Shown piece by piece: positions 55,462-64,000 of a stretch of DNA of 64,000 nt; the first letter of the stretch is position 1, and each line of letters begins with the position of its first letter. A program made the translations under genes and the position numbers. Location of the stretch: NCBI RefSeq assembly GCF_001742145.1, contig NZ_CP015749.1, forward strand, positions 4,774,001 to 4,838,000, written 5' to 3'. A model generated the notes under the pieces. That model was not told the DNA's origin and ran no database searches. It worked only from the letters and a program-made list of their open reading frames with translations. The stretch is from Pectobacterium parmentieri (GTDB taxonomy: Bacteria; Pseudomonadota; Gammaproteobacteria; Enterobacterales; Enterobacteriaceae).

Positions 55462-55660
55462 TATACCCGTCATACTTCAAGCTGCATGTGTGTTGGCAAT
55501 ACTCGGCTCATCTCTGAGCCTCGCCCTGAAGGGCCGCCGCAAGCGGCGTTCAAATCGGCTAAGCCTATTTGTCCTCGCTCACCCCAGTCACTTACTGGTG
55601 TAAGCTCCTGGGGATTCGCTGTGTCGCCGCCTTCATGCAACTCGAATTATTTAGGGTATA
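55462..55660 (+). repeat. ERIC element with a ~72-bp insert
   Basis: Left end TATACCCGTCATACTTCAAG, centre CGCTCACCCCAGTCACTTAC and right end CTCGAATTATTTAGGGTATA match the 127-base copy at 24394. An additional block of about 72 bases (55498-55570) sits between TTGGC and TCCTCGCTCACC. The insert is itself made of short stems (GGCTCA/TGAGCC; GCCGC-AAG-CGGC; a GGC/GCC stem) and resembles the yjbB-lysC gap. Confidence 0.9.
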
Positions 55661-55680
55661 GTCTTTGTTGCATTACCGGA

Positions 55681-56832
55681 TTACAGACCGGCAGCTTCAC
55701 GCAACTGTGCGGCTTTGTCCGTTTTTTCCCATGGGAAATGTTCACGGCCAAAGTGGCCATAGGCTGCCGTTTCCTGATAAATCGGATGCAGCAGGTCCAG
55801 CATCTGAATTAAGCCATAAGGACGCAGATCGAAGAATTCGCGCACCAGCAGCGTCAGTTGCTCGGTAGACACTTTCTCTGTGCCGAAGGTTTCGATCATG
55901 ATGGATGTCGGTTCTGCGACGCCGATAGCGTAGGACACCTGAATCTCGCAGCGATCGGCCAGGCCAGCAGCAACGATATTTTTGGCGACATAGCGAGCGG
56001 CATAGGCAGCAGAACGGTCTACTTTAGAAGGGTCTTTACCTGAGAATGCACCACCACCGTGGCGAGCGGCACCACCGTAGGTATCCACGATGATTTTACG
56101 ACCGGTCAGACCGCAGTCACCCATTGGGCCGCCGATAACAAAGCGTCCGGTTGGGTTGATGAAATATTTGGTGTTGGCAGACAGCCACTCAGCAGGCAGA
56201 ACCGGTTTGATGATCTCTTCCATCACGGCTTCATGCAGATCTTTCTGGCTAATGTCTTCTGAATGCTGGGTAGACAGCACCACGGCATCAATACCAGCAA
56301 TCTTGCCATCGTCGTACAGGAACGTAACCTGGCTTTTCGCATCCGGGCGCAGCCACGGCAGAGAACCGCTCTTGCGAACCTCTGACTGGCGCTGAACCAG
56401 ACGGTGTGCATAAGTCACAGGCGCGGGCATCAGTACGTCGGTTTCGTTGGTGGCATAACCGAACATCAGACCTTGGTCGCCTGCGCCTTGTTCCAACGGA
56501 TCGCGGCGGTCAACGCCCTGATTGATGTCAGGAGACTGTTTGCCAATGGCGCTCAGTACGGCACAAGAGTTGGCATCAAAGCCCATTTCAGAATTGACAT
56601 AACCGATGTCACGCACGGTACGACGGGTAATTTCTTCGATATCGACCCAGGCACTGGTAGTAATTTCACCACCGACTAACACCATTCCGGTCTTTACATA
56701 CGTCTCACAAGCGACACGCGCTTTTGGGTCTTGCTCCAGAATGGCGTCGAGAACCGCATCAGAAATCTGGTCAGCAATTTTATCTGGGTGTCCTTCAGAG
56801 ACTGACTCGGACGTAAAAAGGTGTTTAGCCAT
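55681..56832 (-). CDS. metK: S-adenosylmethionine synthetase
   Basis: Makes S-adenosylmethionine from methionine and ATP. The 383 residues match E. coli Met[33 protein letters not shown], and the phosphate loop [19 protein letters not shown] 56832 ([15 protein letters not shown]) is the family start; the frame extends 23 codons upstream without likeness. Met-box-like repeats at 56887-56910 upstream point to MetJ control, which would link it to metH regulation. Confidence 0.97.
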   Translation of the reverse strand: MAKHLFTSESVSEGHPDKIADQISDAVLDAILEQDPKARVACETYVKTGMVLVGGEITTSAWVDIEEITRRTVRDIGYVNSEMGFDANSCAVLSAIGKQSPDINQGVDRRDPLEQGAGDQGLMFGYATNETDVLMPAPVTYAHRLVQRQSEVRKSGSLPWLRPDAKSQVTFLYDDGKIAGIDAVVLSTQHSEDISQKDLHEAVMEEIIKPVLPAEWLSANTKYFINPTGRFVIGGPMGDCGLTGRKIIVDTYGGAARHGGGAFSGKDPSKVDRSAAYAARYVAKNIVAAGLADRCEIQVSYAIGVAEPTSIMIETFGTEKVSTEQLTLLVREFFDLRPYGLIQMLDLLHPIYQETAAYGHFGREHFPWEKTDKAAQLREAAGL

Positions 56833-57541
56833 GAGTTTCTTTACCTTCAAATCAAAGCCGTTAAGCAGTGTATCGGTTAATCGGTATAGACGGATTAACA
56901 TCTGGACGGCTATTCTAGGTCACCTTTTGGTCTCAGTGCCAGTAGTTTTTCGTGTTAGCTCGTCATCACATTTAAACATCGGCCATTTTTTCTTTTACAG
57001 GAGATCGCTGGTGGTAATTTTCATTTTGCTTTTCCAGTAGCATGTAGGTATAAAACGGCGAGCGATGGTGCAATCCGCAACATCTTAAATTTCTCATTGA
57101 TAGCTGACCGCATTGGCTGCGGCGCGCGTGGAGGTGATTGGATTAATGATCCGTTGTTTACTGAGTGTATTGCCTTCGCAATATGTCCCTTTTGACGCTA
57201 TCGCGTCAGCGACTCAACCCTTCTTTTCCGTTTCCAGACGTAGCCTGTCGTTAAATTCAACACAGGACTCCAGGGCTGGCTAATCTGCCTGTTATTCTTT
57301 CTGCCAGAAGCGTTTAACGCCTTTCTGGTCACGTTCGCCCGGTGGTTTTCACAACGAGTTTTCTCGACCCGTAATACGGAGCCTGACAACGTGTTTTACA
57401 CTAATAAGAGTAATAAAGTGACGGCATACTTCACTACGCCGGTTTTTTCACTGTCGATGCCGCATGTTGCAGGTATGCTCATGTGGGCTGTTTATTCAGG
57501 TACTGATGTGATCAGCAGTCTAGAAAAAGAAGAGGTTCGTT
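56833..57541. promoter_or_regulatory. Divergent metK-speA region
   Basis: About 700 bases. MetJ-like boxes lie close to metK. The rest is likely the long speA leader; a stem around 57421-57450 followed by GGTTTTTTC resembles an attenuator. A 45-codon open frame starts at 57146 but lacks a well-placed ribosome site and matches nothing I know; E. coli yqgB is not recognisable. Confidence 0.45.
56887..56910 (-). promoter_or_regulatory. Met boxes (MetJ operator) of metK
   Basis: Three adjoining 8-mers on the plus strand, AGACGGAT, TAACATCT and GGACGGCT, match the met box AGACGTCT at 6, 5 and 6 of 8 positions. They are in register, and 55-78 bases upstream of the metK start, as expected for MetJ with SAM as corepressor. 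Confidence 0.65.
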
Positions 57542-59521
57542 ATGTCTGACGACATGATTCATCACGGCTCGTCAGCGACGGGTAAACATGAAAATTTGCG
57601 CTCTATGCAGGAGGTTGCCATGAATGACCGTAATGCCAGCGAAATGCTTCGTACCTACAATATTGCCTGGTGGGGCAATAATTATTATGACGTCAATGAA
57701 CTTGGCCACATTAGCGTGTGTCCAGACCCCGACGTCCCAGAAGCCCGTGTCGATCTGGCCAGATTGGTCAAAGATATGCAGAGAGATAACCATCAGCGCC
57801 TGCCTGCGCTGTTCTGCTTTCCGCAAATTCTTCAGCATCGCCTGCGTTCGATTAACGCTGCGTTTAAACAGGCCCGCGAATCGTTTGGCTATGAAGGCGG
57901 CTATTTTCTGGTTTATCCGATTAAGGTTAACCAGCATCGTCGCGTCATTGAGTCATTGGCTAATTCTGGTGAGCCGCTGGGTCTGGAGGCGGGTTCAAAA
58001 GCTGAACTGATGGCGGTATTGGGCCACGCGGGTATGACCCGTACTGTCATTGTGTGTAACGGTTACAAAGACCGAGAATACATCCGCCTGGCACTGATCG
58101 GCGAAAAGCTGGGTCACAAGGTTTATTTGGTCATCGAGAAGATGTCCGAAATCCGGATGGTGCTGGAAGAGGCGGAGCGTTTGAATGTGGTGCCGCGCCT
58201 CGGCGTTCGCGCGCGTCTCGCCTCTCAGGGGTCGGGTAAATGGCAATCCAGCGGCGGCGAAAAATCCAAATTTGGTCTGGCGGCGGTTCAGGTGCTGCAA
58301 CTGGTTGAGATGCTGCGTGAGGCTGGGAAGTTGGATAGCCTGCAACTGCTGCATTTCCATTTGGGATCGCAACTGGCGAATATCCGTGATATCGCGACGG
58401 GCGTGCGTGAATCTGCACGCTTCTATGTCGAGCTACACAAGCTGGGCGTGAATATCCAGTGCTTTGACGTTGGCGGCGGTTTGGGGGTGGACTATGAAGG
58501 AACCCGTTCCCAGTCTGACTGTTCAGTTAACTATGGTCTGAACGAGTACGCTAACAACGTGATTTGGGGTATCGGCGACGCCTGTAACGAGCACGGGTTA
58601 CCGCATCCGACGGTTATCACCGAATCCGGTCGTGCGGTAACCGCACACCATACCGTGTTGGTTTCCAATATTATCGGTGTTGAACGTAACGAATTCAGCG
58701 AGCCTACCGAGCCGGAAGAAGATGCTCCGCGTGCGTTGGAAAGCCTGTGGTCAACCTGGAAAGAAATCAAGCAGCCGGGGAAACGCCGTTCGCTGCGTGA
58801 GTGGTTACATGATAGCCAGATGGACTTGCATGATGTGCACACCCAGTACACACACGGCATGTTGGACCTGACGCAGCGTGCAAAAGCAGAGCAGCTTTAT
58901 CTGAGCATCTGTCAGTTGATTCAGGAACAACTGGATCCGAGCAATCGCGCGCATCGGCCAGTGATTGATGAATTACAGGAACGCATGGCTGACAAACTGT
59001 ATGTCAACTTCTCGCTGTTCCAATCTATGCCGGATGCATGGGGTATCGATCAACTGTTCCCGGTACTGCCGCTGGAAGGATTGGATAAGCCGCCTGAGCG
59101 TCGTGCTGTCCTGCTGGATATTACCTGTGATTCCGATGGCACGATCGATCATTATGTCGATGGCGATGGGATCGCGACGACGATGCCAATGCCGCCTTAC
59201 GATCCAGAAAATCCGCCGTTGCTGGGCTTCTTTATGGTTGGCGCCTATCAGGAAATTCTGGGGAACATGCATAACCTGTTCGGCGATACGTCGACCGTTG
59301 ACGTATTTGTCTTCCAGGATGGCACCGTTGAGATTGAAGAGTCTGACGAAGGGAATACGGTTGCCGATATGCTGGAATATGTGCAGCTTGACCCCAAAGT
59401 ATTGATGACCCGTTTCCGCGATCAGGTGAAAGAAACCGATCTTGATGCTGAACTTCAGGCGCAGTTCATGGAAGAGTTTGAGACTGGGCTGTATGGCTAT
59501 ACTTATTTAGAAGATGAATAA
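57542..59521 (+). CDS. speA: Biosynthetic arginine decarboxylase
   Basis: PLP enzyme turning arginine into agmatine, the first step of the arginine route to putrescine. The 659 residues match E. coli SpeA. The PLP lysine is K128 in [26 protein letters not shown] and VGGGLGVDY are further cofactor-site segments; the active-site region [12 protein letters not shown] is intact. In E. coli, speB (agmatinase) follows; here a terminator and a regulator follow instead. Confidence 0.96.
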   Translation: MSDDMIHHGSSATGKHENLRSMQEVAMNDRNASEMLRTYNIAWWGNNYYDVNELGHISVCPDPDVPEARVDLARLVKDMQRDNHQRLPALFCFPQILQHRLRSINAAFKQARESFGYEGGYFLVYPIKVNQHRRVIESLANSGEPLGLEAGSKAELMAVLGHAGMTRTVIVCNGYKDREYIRLALIGEKLGHKVYLVIEKMSEIRMVLEEAERLNVVPRLGVRARLASQGSGKWQSSGGEKSKFGLAAVQVLQLVEMLREAGKLDSLQLLHFHLGSQLANIRDIATGVRESARFYVELHKLGVNIQCFDVGGGLGVDYEGTRSQSDCSVNYGLNEYANNVIWGIGDACNEHGLPHPTVITESGRAVTAHHTVLVSNIIGVERNEFSEPTEPEEDAPRALESLWSTWKEIKQPGKRRSLREWLHDSQMDLHDVHTQYTHGMLDLTQRAKAEQLYLSICQLIQEQLDPSNRAHRPVIDELQERMADKLYVNFSLFQSMPDAWGIDQLFPVLPLEGLDKPPERRAVLLDITCDSDGTIDHYVDGDGIATTMPMPPYDPENPPLLGFFMVGAYQEILGNMHNLFGDTSTVDVFVFQDGTVEIEESDEGNTVADMLEYVQLDPKVLMTRFRDQVKETDLDAELQAQFMEEFETGLYGYTYLEDE

Positions 59522-59540
59522 GTGGTGATGGGGTGAGTGA

Positions 59541-59570
59541 AAAGGGATGCGAGTGAGCATCCCTTTTTTT
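59541..59570 (+). terminator. Terminator of speA
   Basis: Perfect ten-base stem AAAGGGATGC/GCATCCCTTT with a six-base loop, followed by a T-run, 20 bases past the speA stop. Confidence 0.92.
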
Positions 59571-59579
59571 CGCCGGCGA

Positions 59580-60197
59580 TCAGATAAGCGAATGACTTAT
59601 ATTGATATCGGTTGCTGGTTTGGGAAGGGAATCAAATTCTTCAATGACGCTGTCTTTGAAGATAATTTTAGCAATAAGCAGTAGGGAGTTTTTATCCTGA
59701 ACGCCATATTTATTCAGTAATCTTGATTTGCTGTTCAGTACTGATTTCTTATTTAGCCCGATAAGATCGGCAATCGTTTCTGCTGAGTAACCCGCGCTCC
59801 AATACTGAAATACCGCATATTCAGATTTCGATAGTCTGACGGGGCTGAATAGACGGCGATCGTGGTGGTGGACGACGTCGAGCAATTTATAAAAAGAATT
59901 AATGTGTGCCGATTTTGAAATAAGGACCGTTTTTTCGTCAATGCACACGGGAGGGTGATTGGGGGAATTATTGATGATAATGAACGATGACGCCATATTA
60001 TAAAAGTGGGTTCTTATCGACTCATGGTATTCCTCAAAGCCTTCGCTACTACCGTCAATGATGAAAATACACTTTTTCTTTCCTTGCTGCAGCGTAAACC
60101 TATTGACCGGTTTTATCGAGAGCATAGGTATACTCGATAGGATTTCCCGTAATCCTACCGTGGTAAAATTGCATTTACTGAAAATTCTCACATCCAT
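59580..60197 (-). CDS. LuxR-type (GerE-fold) transcriptional regulator
   Basis: A 205-residue DNA-binding protein. The HTH of the LuxR/GerE type spans about residues 121-182 (LSKSEYAVFQYWSAGYSAETIADLIGLNKKSV...). The N-terminal 110 residues replace a receiver domain but lack the phospho-aspartate pocket of true response regulators, as in the RcsA/BglJ group. ATG 60197 is preferred over 60245 because MDVRIFSKCNFTTVGLREIL has the usual N-terminal form. It occupies the speB position and its target is unknown. AT-rich composition relative to speA suggests later acquisition. Confidence 0.82.
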   Translation of the reverse strand: MDVRIFSKCNFTTVGLREILSSIPMLSIKPVNRFTLQQGKKKCIFIIDGSSEGFEEYHESIRTHFYNMASSFIIINNSPNHPPVCIDEKTVLISKSAHINSFYKLLDVVHHHDRRLFSPVRLSKSEYAVFQYWSAGYSAETIADLIGLNKKSVLNSKSRLLNKYGVQDKNSLLLIAKIIFKDSVIEEFDSLPKPATDINISHSLI

Positions 60198-60800
60198 GAT
60201 TTTTAACACATATGAGTTTATTGTCTGAAAGTGGTCACAAACCAATAATCGTTGCTGATGTTGTCCAGTTATTAGGAAATCGCGACCCTGAAGTGTCTTG
60301 CATCACTAAAAGCTGGAGCCTCTAGATAAATCTGTGGAAGCGACAACCGATTTTATTATCTATCTCTATGAACAAACTGGAAAAATTCTTATCGGCGTAA
60401 CATAGTATGCTTGATTTACTTGTTTATTTCTATCTTTAAATACATGGGGTTATCCCATCCTTCCTGCTATTGCGCCGTGAATCCCTGTGTTAATCGTGGC
60501 TGCCTGTTTGTCCGTATGTCACTACATTCACTTTCTTCTGCTTTCCAGCATCTGGAAATCCGCTGAGCAGCGTTTCTTAAAAAGAGCACGGGACAGTAAA
60601 TATGATTGAAAATAACTATCTATTTATATTTATTAATTCTTAAATCCTATCATTATGAGGGTTTAAGCAATTAGAGATCGCTGTTACGTAACAGCTTACA
60701 GGTAATACTGCGGGGATGATAGTGGTCGGATGACTAACGGGCAATTGAGATTTTTTCAATTGCCCGGGGGGATATTTTTGCGGGTAATCAGAGCGTGTGA
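60198..60800. other. AT-rich intergenic region, with a possible broken small gene
   Basis: About 600 bases between two minus-strand genes. A plus-strand frame runs from ATG 60212 to TAG 60325 (37 codons). A frame change near 60309 would extend it to a TAG at about 60403 through a coding-like stretch ending DFIIYLYEQTGKILIGVT. No ribosome site or family is recognised, so a frameshifted remnant is only possible. A stem CGGGCAATTGA/TCAATTGCCCG (60738-60766) near the right end may be the loiP terminator. Confidence 0.35.
60738..60766 (-). terminator. Possible terminator of loiP
   Basis: Stem with arms CGGGCAATTGA and TCAATTGCCCG, 35 bases past the loiP stop. The minus-strand side lacks a clear T-run, so strength is unknown. 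Confidence 0.45.
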
Positions 60801-61553
60801 TTACTTCTCAGTAGCGATGCGTTCACGGATGTGTTTGGCGCGCCCTTCAGATGAAGGATGAGAATCAAACATACTGCTCTCATGACCGGCATCCAGTTTA
60901 GCCAGTTTCTCAAAGCTGGTTGCCAGTCCTTCTCGCTTGATGCCGCGTTTCTTCAGCAGATCAAAGGAATAGTCATCAGCCTGACTTTCCTGAGATTGAG
61001 AGAATTGGGAATTAACCAGTTCTTCGCCCAGATCGGCTAACTGTGATTGCGATAATGATGCTGCCACGCCGCCAGCAGAAGCAACGGCGGTACGTGCGGC
61101 AGTCGCAGCATAGGCAACCTGCATTGCTTTGCGGGTGTGCCCCAGTGCAACGTGGCCCATTTCGTGGCCGAGTACACCTTCTACTTCATTATCATTCATC
61201 ATATCCATCAAACCGCTGTATACACGAATACAGCCGTTAGCCATTGCCCAGGCGTTAACATCTTTTGTCAAATACACCTTATAATTCGCTGGCGTACCGT
61301 TGATATCGTGCCCCAGCGCATCTGCAATTTTATTCAGGCGCTGCGTGTATTTGCTGTCGGCAGGGGCAATTTTTGCCTCTTTATCCATTTGCACACAGGA
61401 CTGATCGCTGAGTGTTTTAACCTGAGCATCACTGAGTGTCGCTGCCTGGAAAGCCTGTGCGCCGGATTGCATTAAGGTATTGGTGTTTAAATTCTGGCAG
61501 CCGGTCAGCAACGTTGCGACACACAGAGCCAGCACAGAAGAACGAATTGCCAT
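60801..61553 (-). CDS. loiP: LoiP, outer-membrane M48 metalloprotease lipoprotein
   Basis: Zinc protease (formerly YggG) that helps outer-membrane quality control at low osmolarity. The 250 residues begin with a lipoprotein signal ending LLTGC (Cys19). The M48 motif is HEMGHVALGH, and the third zinc ligand is expected in ESQADDYSFDLL. ATG 61553 is preferred to 61562 because the latter has no room for the GGGAG ribosome site. In E. coli it lies between speB and tktA; here speB is missing. Confidence 0.93.
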   Translation of the reverse strand: MAIRSSVLALCVATLLTGCQNLNTNTLMQSGAQAFQAATLSDAQVKTLSDQSCVQMDKEAKIAPADSKYTQRLNKIADALGHDINGTPANYKVYLTKDVNAWAMANGCIRVYSGLMDMMNDNEVEGVLGHEMGHVALGHTRKAMQVAYAATAARTAVASAGGVAASLSQSQLADLGEELVNSQFSQSQESQADDYSFDLLKKRGIKREGLATSFEKLAKLDAGHESSMFDSHPSSEGRAKHIRERIATEK

Positions 61554-61962
61554 AAAAATCATCTCCCTACGATTGTGTTTGTTTTTAATGCGAAAGAAAA
61601 GCGGCTATAAACTACCCGAAAACAGCGTTGATAAATAGATCGGAAAATCTGATTTTTATTTTTTGGCGTTAACCAACAGTCGATAAATCTTGTTGCCACG
61701 CGTTCCAAAAAAGCACGATAGGTAAAGGCGAACCTACTGGAAAACAGGGCGTATGGCACTGTAATCAACTGCACAATTGGCAAAAGAACCGTGATTGATT
61801 CGTTAGCTGATTAATCCCTGTTTTTTACTCACGGTTCCATGTGCATTCGCTACATTTTTCATGTACATTTGTAATCATATTTATTTTGTCATTCCTGTTT
61901 AACTGATTGATTAGTATGGGTTATTCGGGAAGGTATTCGTTCAATCCGATCTGGAGTCAAGC
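61554..61962. other. loiP-tktA divergent intergenic region
   Basis: About 400 bases with promoters for both genes presumably inside. The one structure visible is a spaced inverted repeat GAACCGTGA (61786-61794) and TCACGGTTC (61829-61837). AT-rich DNA precedes tktA from 61840. Confidence 0.4.
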
Positions 61963-63957
61963 ATGTCCTCTCGTAAAGAACTTGCCAATGCTATCCGTGC
62001 GCTGAGCATGGATGGGGTGCAGAAAGCCAAATCCGGTCACCCGGGCGCACCGATGGGCATGGCCGATATCGCCGAAGTCCTGTGGCGTGACTATCTTAAC
62101 CATAATCCGGCCAACCCTAACTGGGCCAACCGTGACCGCTTCGTGCTGTCTAACGGCCACGCGTCCATGCTGATTTACAGCCTGCTGCACCTCTCTGGCT
62201 ACGACCTGCCGATTGAAGAACTGAAAAACTTCCGTCAACTGCATTCTAAAACGCCAGGCCACCCTGAATACGGCTACACCGCTGGCGTTGAAACCACTAC
62301 CGGTCCGTTGGGACAAGGCGTTGCCAACGCCGTCGGTATGGCGATTGCCGAGCGCACGCTGGCGGCGCAGTTCAACCGTCCGGGCCACGAGATTGTTAAC
62401 CATCACACCTACACCTTCCTCGGTGACGGCTGCATGATGGAAGGGATTTCCCACGAAGTCTGTTCGCTGGCGGGCACCATGAAGCTCGGCAAACTGACCG
62501 CGTTTTATGATGACAACGGCATCTCCATCGACGGCCACGTAGAAGGCTGGTTTACCGACGATACCGCTGCCCGCTTTGAAGCCTACGGCTGGCACGTGGT
62601 ACGTGGCGTCGACGGTCACGATGCGGACGCTATCAAGCGTGCCATCGGCGAAGCCCAGCTTGTCACCGACAAGCCGTCGCTGCTGATGTGCAAAACCGTG
62701 ATTGGCTTCGGTTCACCGAACAAGGCCGGAACGCACGACTCGCATGGCGCACCGCTGGGTGACGCAGAAGTTGCGGCTTCCCGCGAACAGTTGGGCTGGA
62801 CGCACGCGCCGTTTGATATTCCGGCTGATATTTATGCGGCCTGGGATGCAAAACCGGCCGGTCAGCGTAAGGAAGCGGCCTGGGACGAGGCGTTTGCCGC
62901 CTATTCCAGCGCGTATCCGGAACTGGCTGCCGAGTTCAAACGCCGTACCGGCGGTGAGCTGCCCGCCAACTGGCAAACTGATGCACAGAAATTTATCGAA
63001 GACTTGCAGGCCAATCCGGCGAAAATCGCCAGCCGCAAAGCGTCACAGAATGCACTGGAAGCCTACGGCAAACTGCTGCCGGAATTCCTGGGCGGCTCTG
63101 CCGATCTGGCTCCGAGCAACCTGACCATCTGGTCCGGCTCGGTCTCGCTGGATAAAGACCACGCGGGTAATTATATCCACTACGGCGTGCGTGAATTCGG
63201 CATGACGGCGATCGCCAACGGGATTGCGCTGCACGGCGGCTTTGTGCCGTACACCGCGACCTTCCTGATGTTTGTCGAATACGCGCGTAATGCGGTGCGT
63301 ATGGCTGCGCTGATGAAAATCCGCAGCATCTACGTCTACACCCATGACTCTATCGGTCTGGGCGAAGACGGCCCGACCCACCAGCCGGTTGAACAACTGG
63401 CCAGCCTGCGCGTGACGCCAAATATGAGCAACTGGCGTCCGGCGGATCAGGTGGAGACGGCGGTGGCGTGGAAATACGCGATCGAGCGTCAGGACGGCCC
63501 AACGTCACTGATCCTGTCGCGTCAGAATCTGGCACAGCAGACGCGTACCGCTGAACAGTTGGCGAACGTGGCGAAAGGTGGTTACGTGCTGAAAGACAGC
63601 GACGGCCAGCCGGAGCTGATCCTGATTGCCACCGGTTCTGAAGTGGAACTGGCTGTGGGTGCGTATGACAAACTGACTGCCGCAGGCCGCAAGGTGCGCG
63701 TGGTATCAATGCCGTCAACGGATGCGTTCGACAAGCAGGACGCAGCCTACCGTGAAGCGGTGCTGCCGAAAGCAGTTTCGGCACGTGTGGCGATTGAAGC
63801 CGGTATTGCGGACTACTGGTTCAAGTACGTCGGCCTGAACGGCGCGATTGTTGGCATGACGAGCTTCGGTGAATCGGCTCCGGCTGAGTTGCTGTTCGAG
63901 GAATTCGGTTTCACCGTCGATAACGTGGTCGAAAAAGCGCAGGCGCTGCTGAAGTAA
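61963..63957 (+). CDS. tktA: Transketolase A
   Basis: Thiamin-diphosphate enzyme of the non-oxidative pentose phosphate pathway. The 664 residues match E. coli TktA (663). Thiamin motif [14 protein letters not shown]-terminal [14 protein letters not shown], catalytic [16 protein letters not shown], and [12 protein letters not shown] are in place. ATG 61963 with GGAG upstream gives the usual start [17 protein letters not shown]. The gene is complete; 43 bases of downstream sequence remain in the window, with no terminator yet visible. Confidence 0.97.
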   Translation: MSSRKELANAIRALSMDGVQKAKSGHPGAPMGMADIAEVLWRDYLNHNPANPNWANRDRFVLSNGHASMLIYSLLHLSGYDLPIEELKNFRQLHSKTPGHPEYGYTAGVETTTGPLGQGVANAVGMAIAERTLAAQFNRPGHEIVNHHTYTFLGDGCMMEGISHEVCSLAGTMKLGKLTAFYDDNGISIDGHVEGWFTDDTAARFEAYGWHVVRGVDGHDADAIKRAIGEAQLVTDKPSLLMCKTVIGFGSPNKAGTHDSHGAPLGDAEVAASREQLGWTHAPFDIPADIYAAWDAKPAGQRKEAAWDEAFAAYSSAYPELAAEFKRRTGGELPANWQTDAQKFIEDLQANPAKIASRKASQNALEAYGKLLPEFLGGSADLAPSNLTIWSGSVSLDKDHAGNYIHYGVREFGMTAIANGIALHGGFVPYTATFLMFVEYARNAVRMAALMKIRSIYVYTHDSIGLGEDGPTHQPVEQLASLRVTPNMSNWRPADQVETAVAWKYAIERQDGPTSLILSRQNLAQQTRTAEQLANVAKGGYVLKDSDGQPELILIATGSEVELAVGAYDKLTAAGRKVRVVSMPSTDAFDKQDAAYREAVLPKAVSARVAIEAGIADYWFKYVGLNGAIVGMTSFGESAPAELLFEEFGFTVDNVVEKAQALLK

Positions 63958-64000
63958 TTACGCCACGCTACACTCCCGATATAGGAAGCCGTCAGCTAAC

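Larger units (their letters stand above)
55371..55680. other. sprT-metK intergenic region with ERIC and terminator
   Basis: Contains the metK-side terminator (55434-55459) and the enlarged ERIC copy (55462-55660), so the ERIC is part of the metK 3' untranslated region. The promoter of sprT should lie at the left end. galP, present here in E. coli, is absent. Confidence 0.6.

Noticed and set aside
57146..57283. 45-codon leader peptide before speA
   Set aside because: GGAGG is too far from the ATG, and the product matches neither YqgB nor any known polyamine leader peptide.
61957..62619. Open frame of about 220 codons opposite tktA
   Set aside because: High-GC tktA creates long antisense frames; no independent support.

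Overview
The window is a gammaproteobacterial chromosome segment. Protein sequences, gene order and ERIC repeats point to an enterobacterium, most likely a soft-rot genus such as Pectobacterium; this is inferred from resemblance, and no marker gene for species is present. Almost every gene is housekeeping, and its order matches blocks of the E. coli map joined end to end. I see no phage, insertion sequence, CRISPR array or antibiotic-resistance gene. Layout: (1) 1-10.4 kb: 3' part of metH, a poorly defined small gene, a DASS-type anion transporter, yjbB, lysC with its lysine riboswitch, and pgi. (2) 10.4-25.2 kb: yjeI, epmB/efp (divergent), ecnB, a DUF486 membrane protein, blc, frdABCD, epmA, mscM, psd, rsgA, orn. 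EpmB and EpmA both modify EF-P, so the translation-factor modification pathway lies within 8 kb. (3) 25.3-34.6 kb: two identical tRNA-Gly(GCC) genes, then about 9 kb of less conserved material between the tRNAs and queG: an unknown protein, a 1010-residue autotransporter with a complete PAP2 phosphatase domain, a DUF4153 membrane protein, and ahpC-ahpF. The segment ends in an AT-rich gap carrying several DnaA-box-like sites and two IHF-like sites, at the map position where E. coli has datA. (4) 34.6-47 kb: queG, then the long co-directional run nnr-tsaE-amiB-mutL-miaA-hfq-hflX-hflK-hflC, and yjeT. (5) 47-51 kb: purA, mpl, fbp. (6) 51.2-64 kb: ruvX, algH, gshB, rsmE, endA, sprT, metK on the minus strand, then speA, a LuxR-type regulator, loiP and tktA. 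speB, which follows speA in E. coli, is absent here. The most interesting non-coding signals are: the datA-like region; an ERIC element split by an insert that shares a three-hairpin module with the yjbB-lysC gap, with compensatory stem changes; mutually exclusive inverted repeats upstream of orn; and a PurR-like box between mpl and fbp. The most interesting protein is the phosphatase autotransporter.
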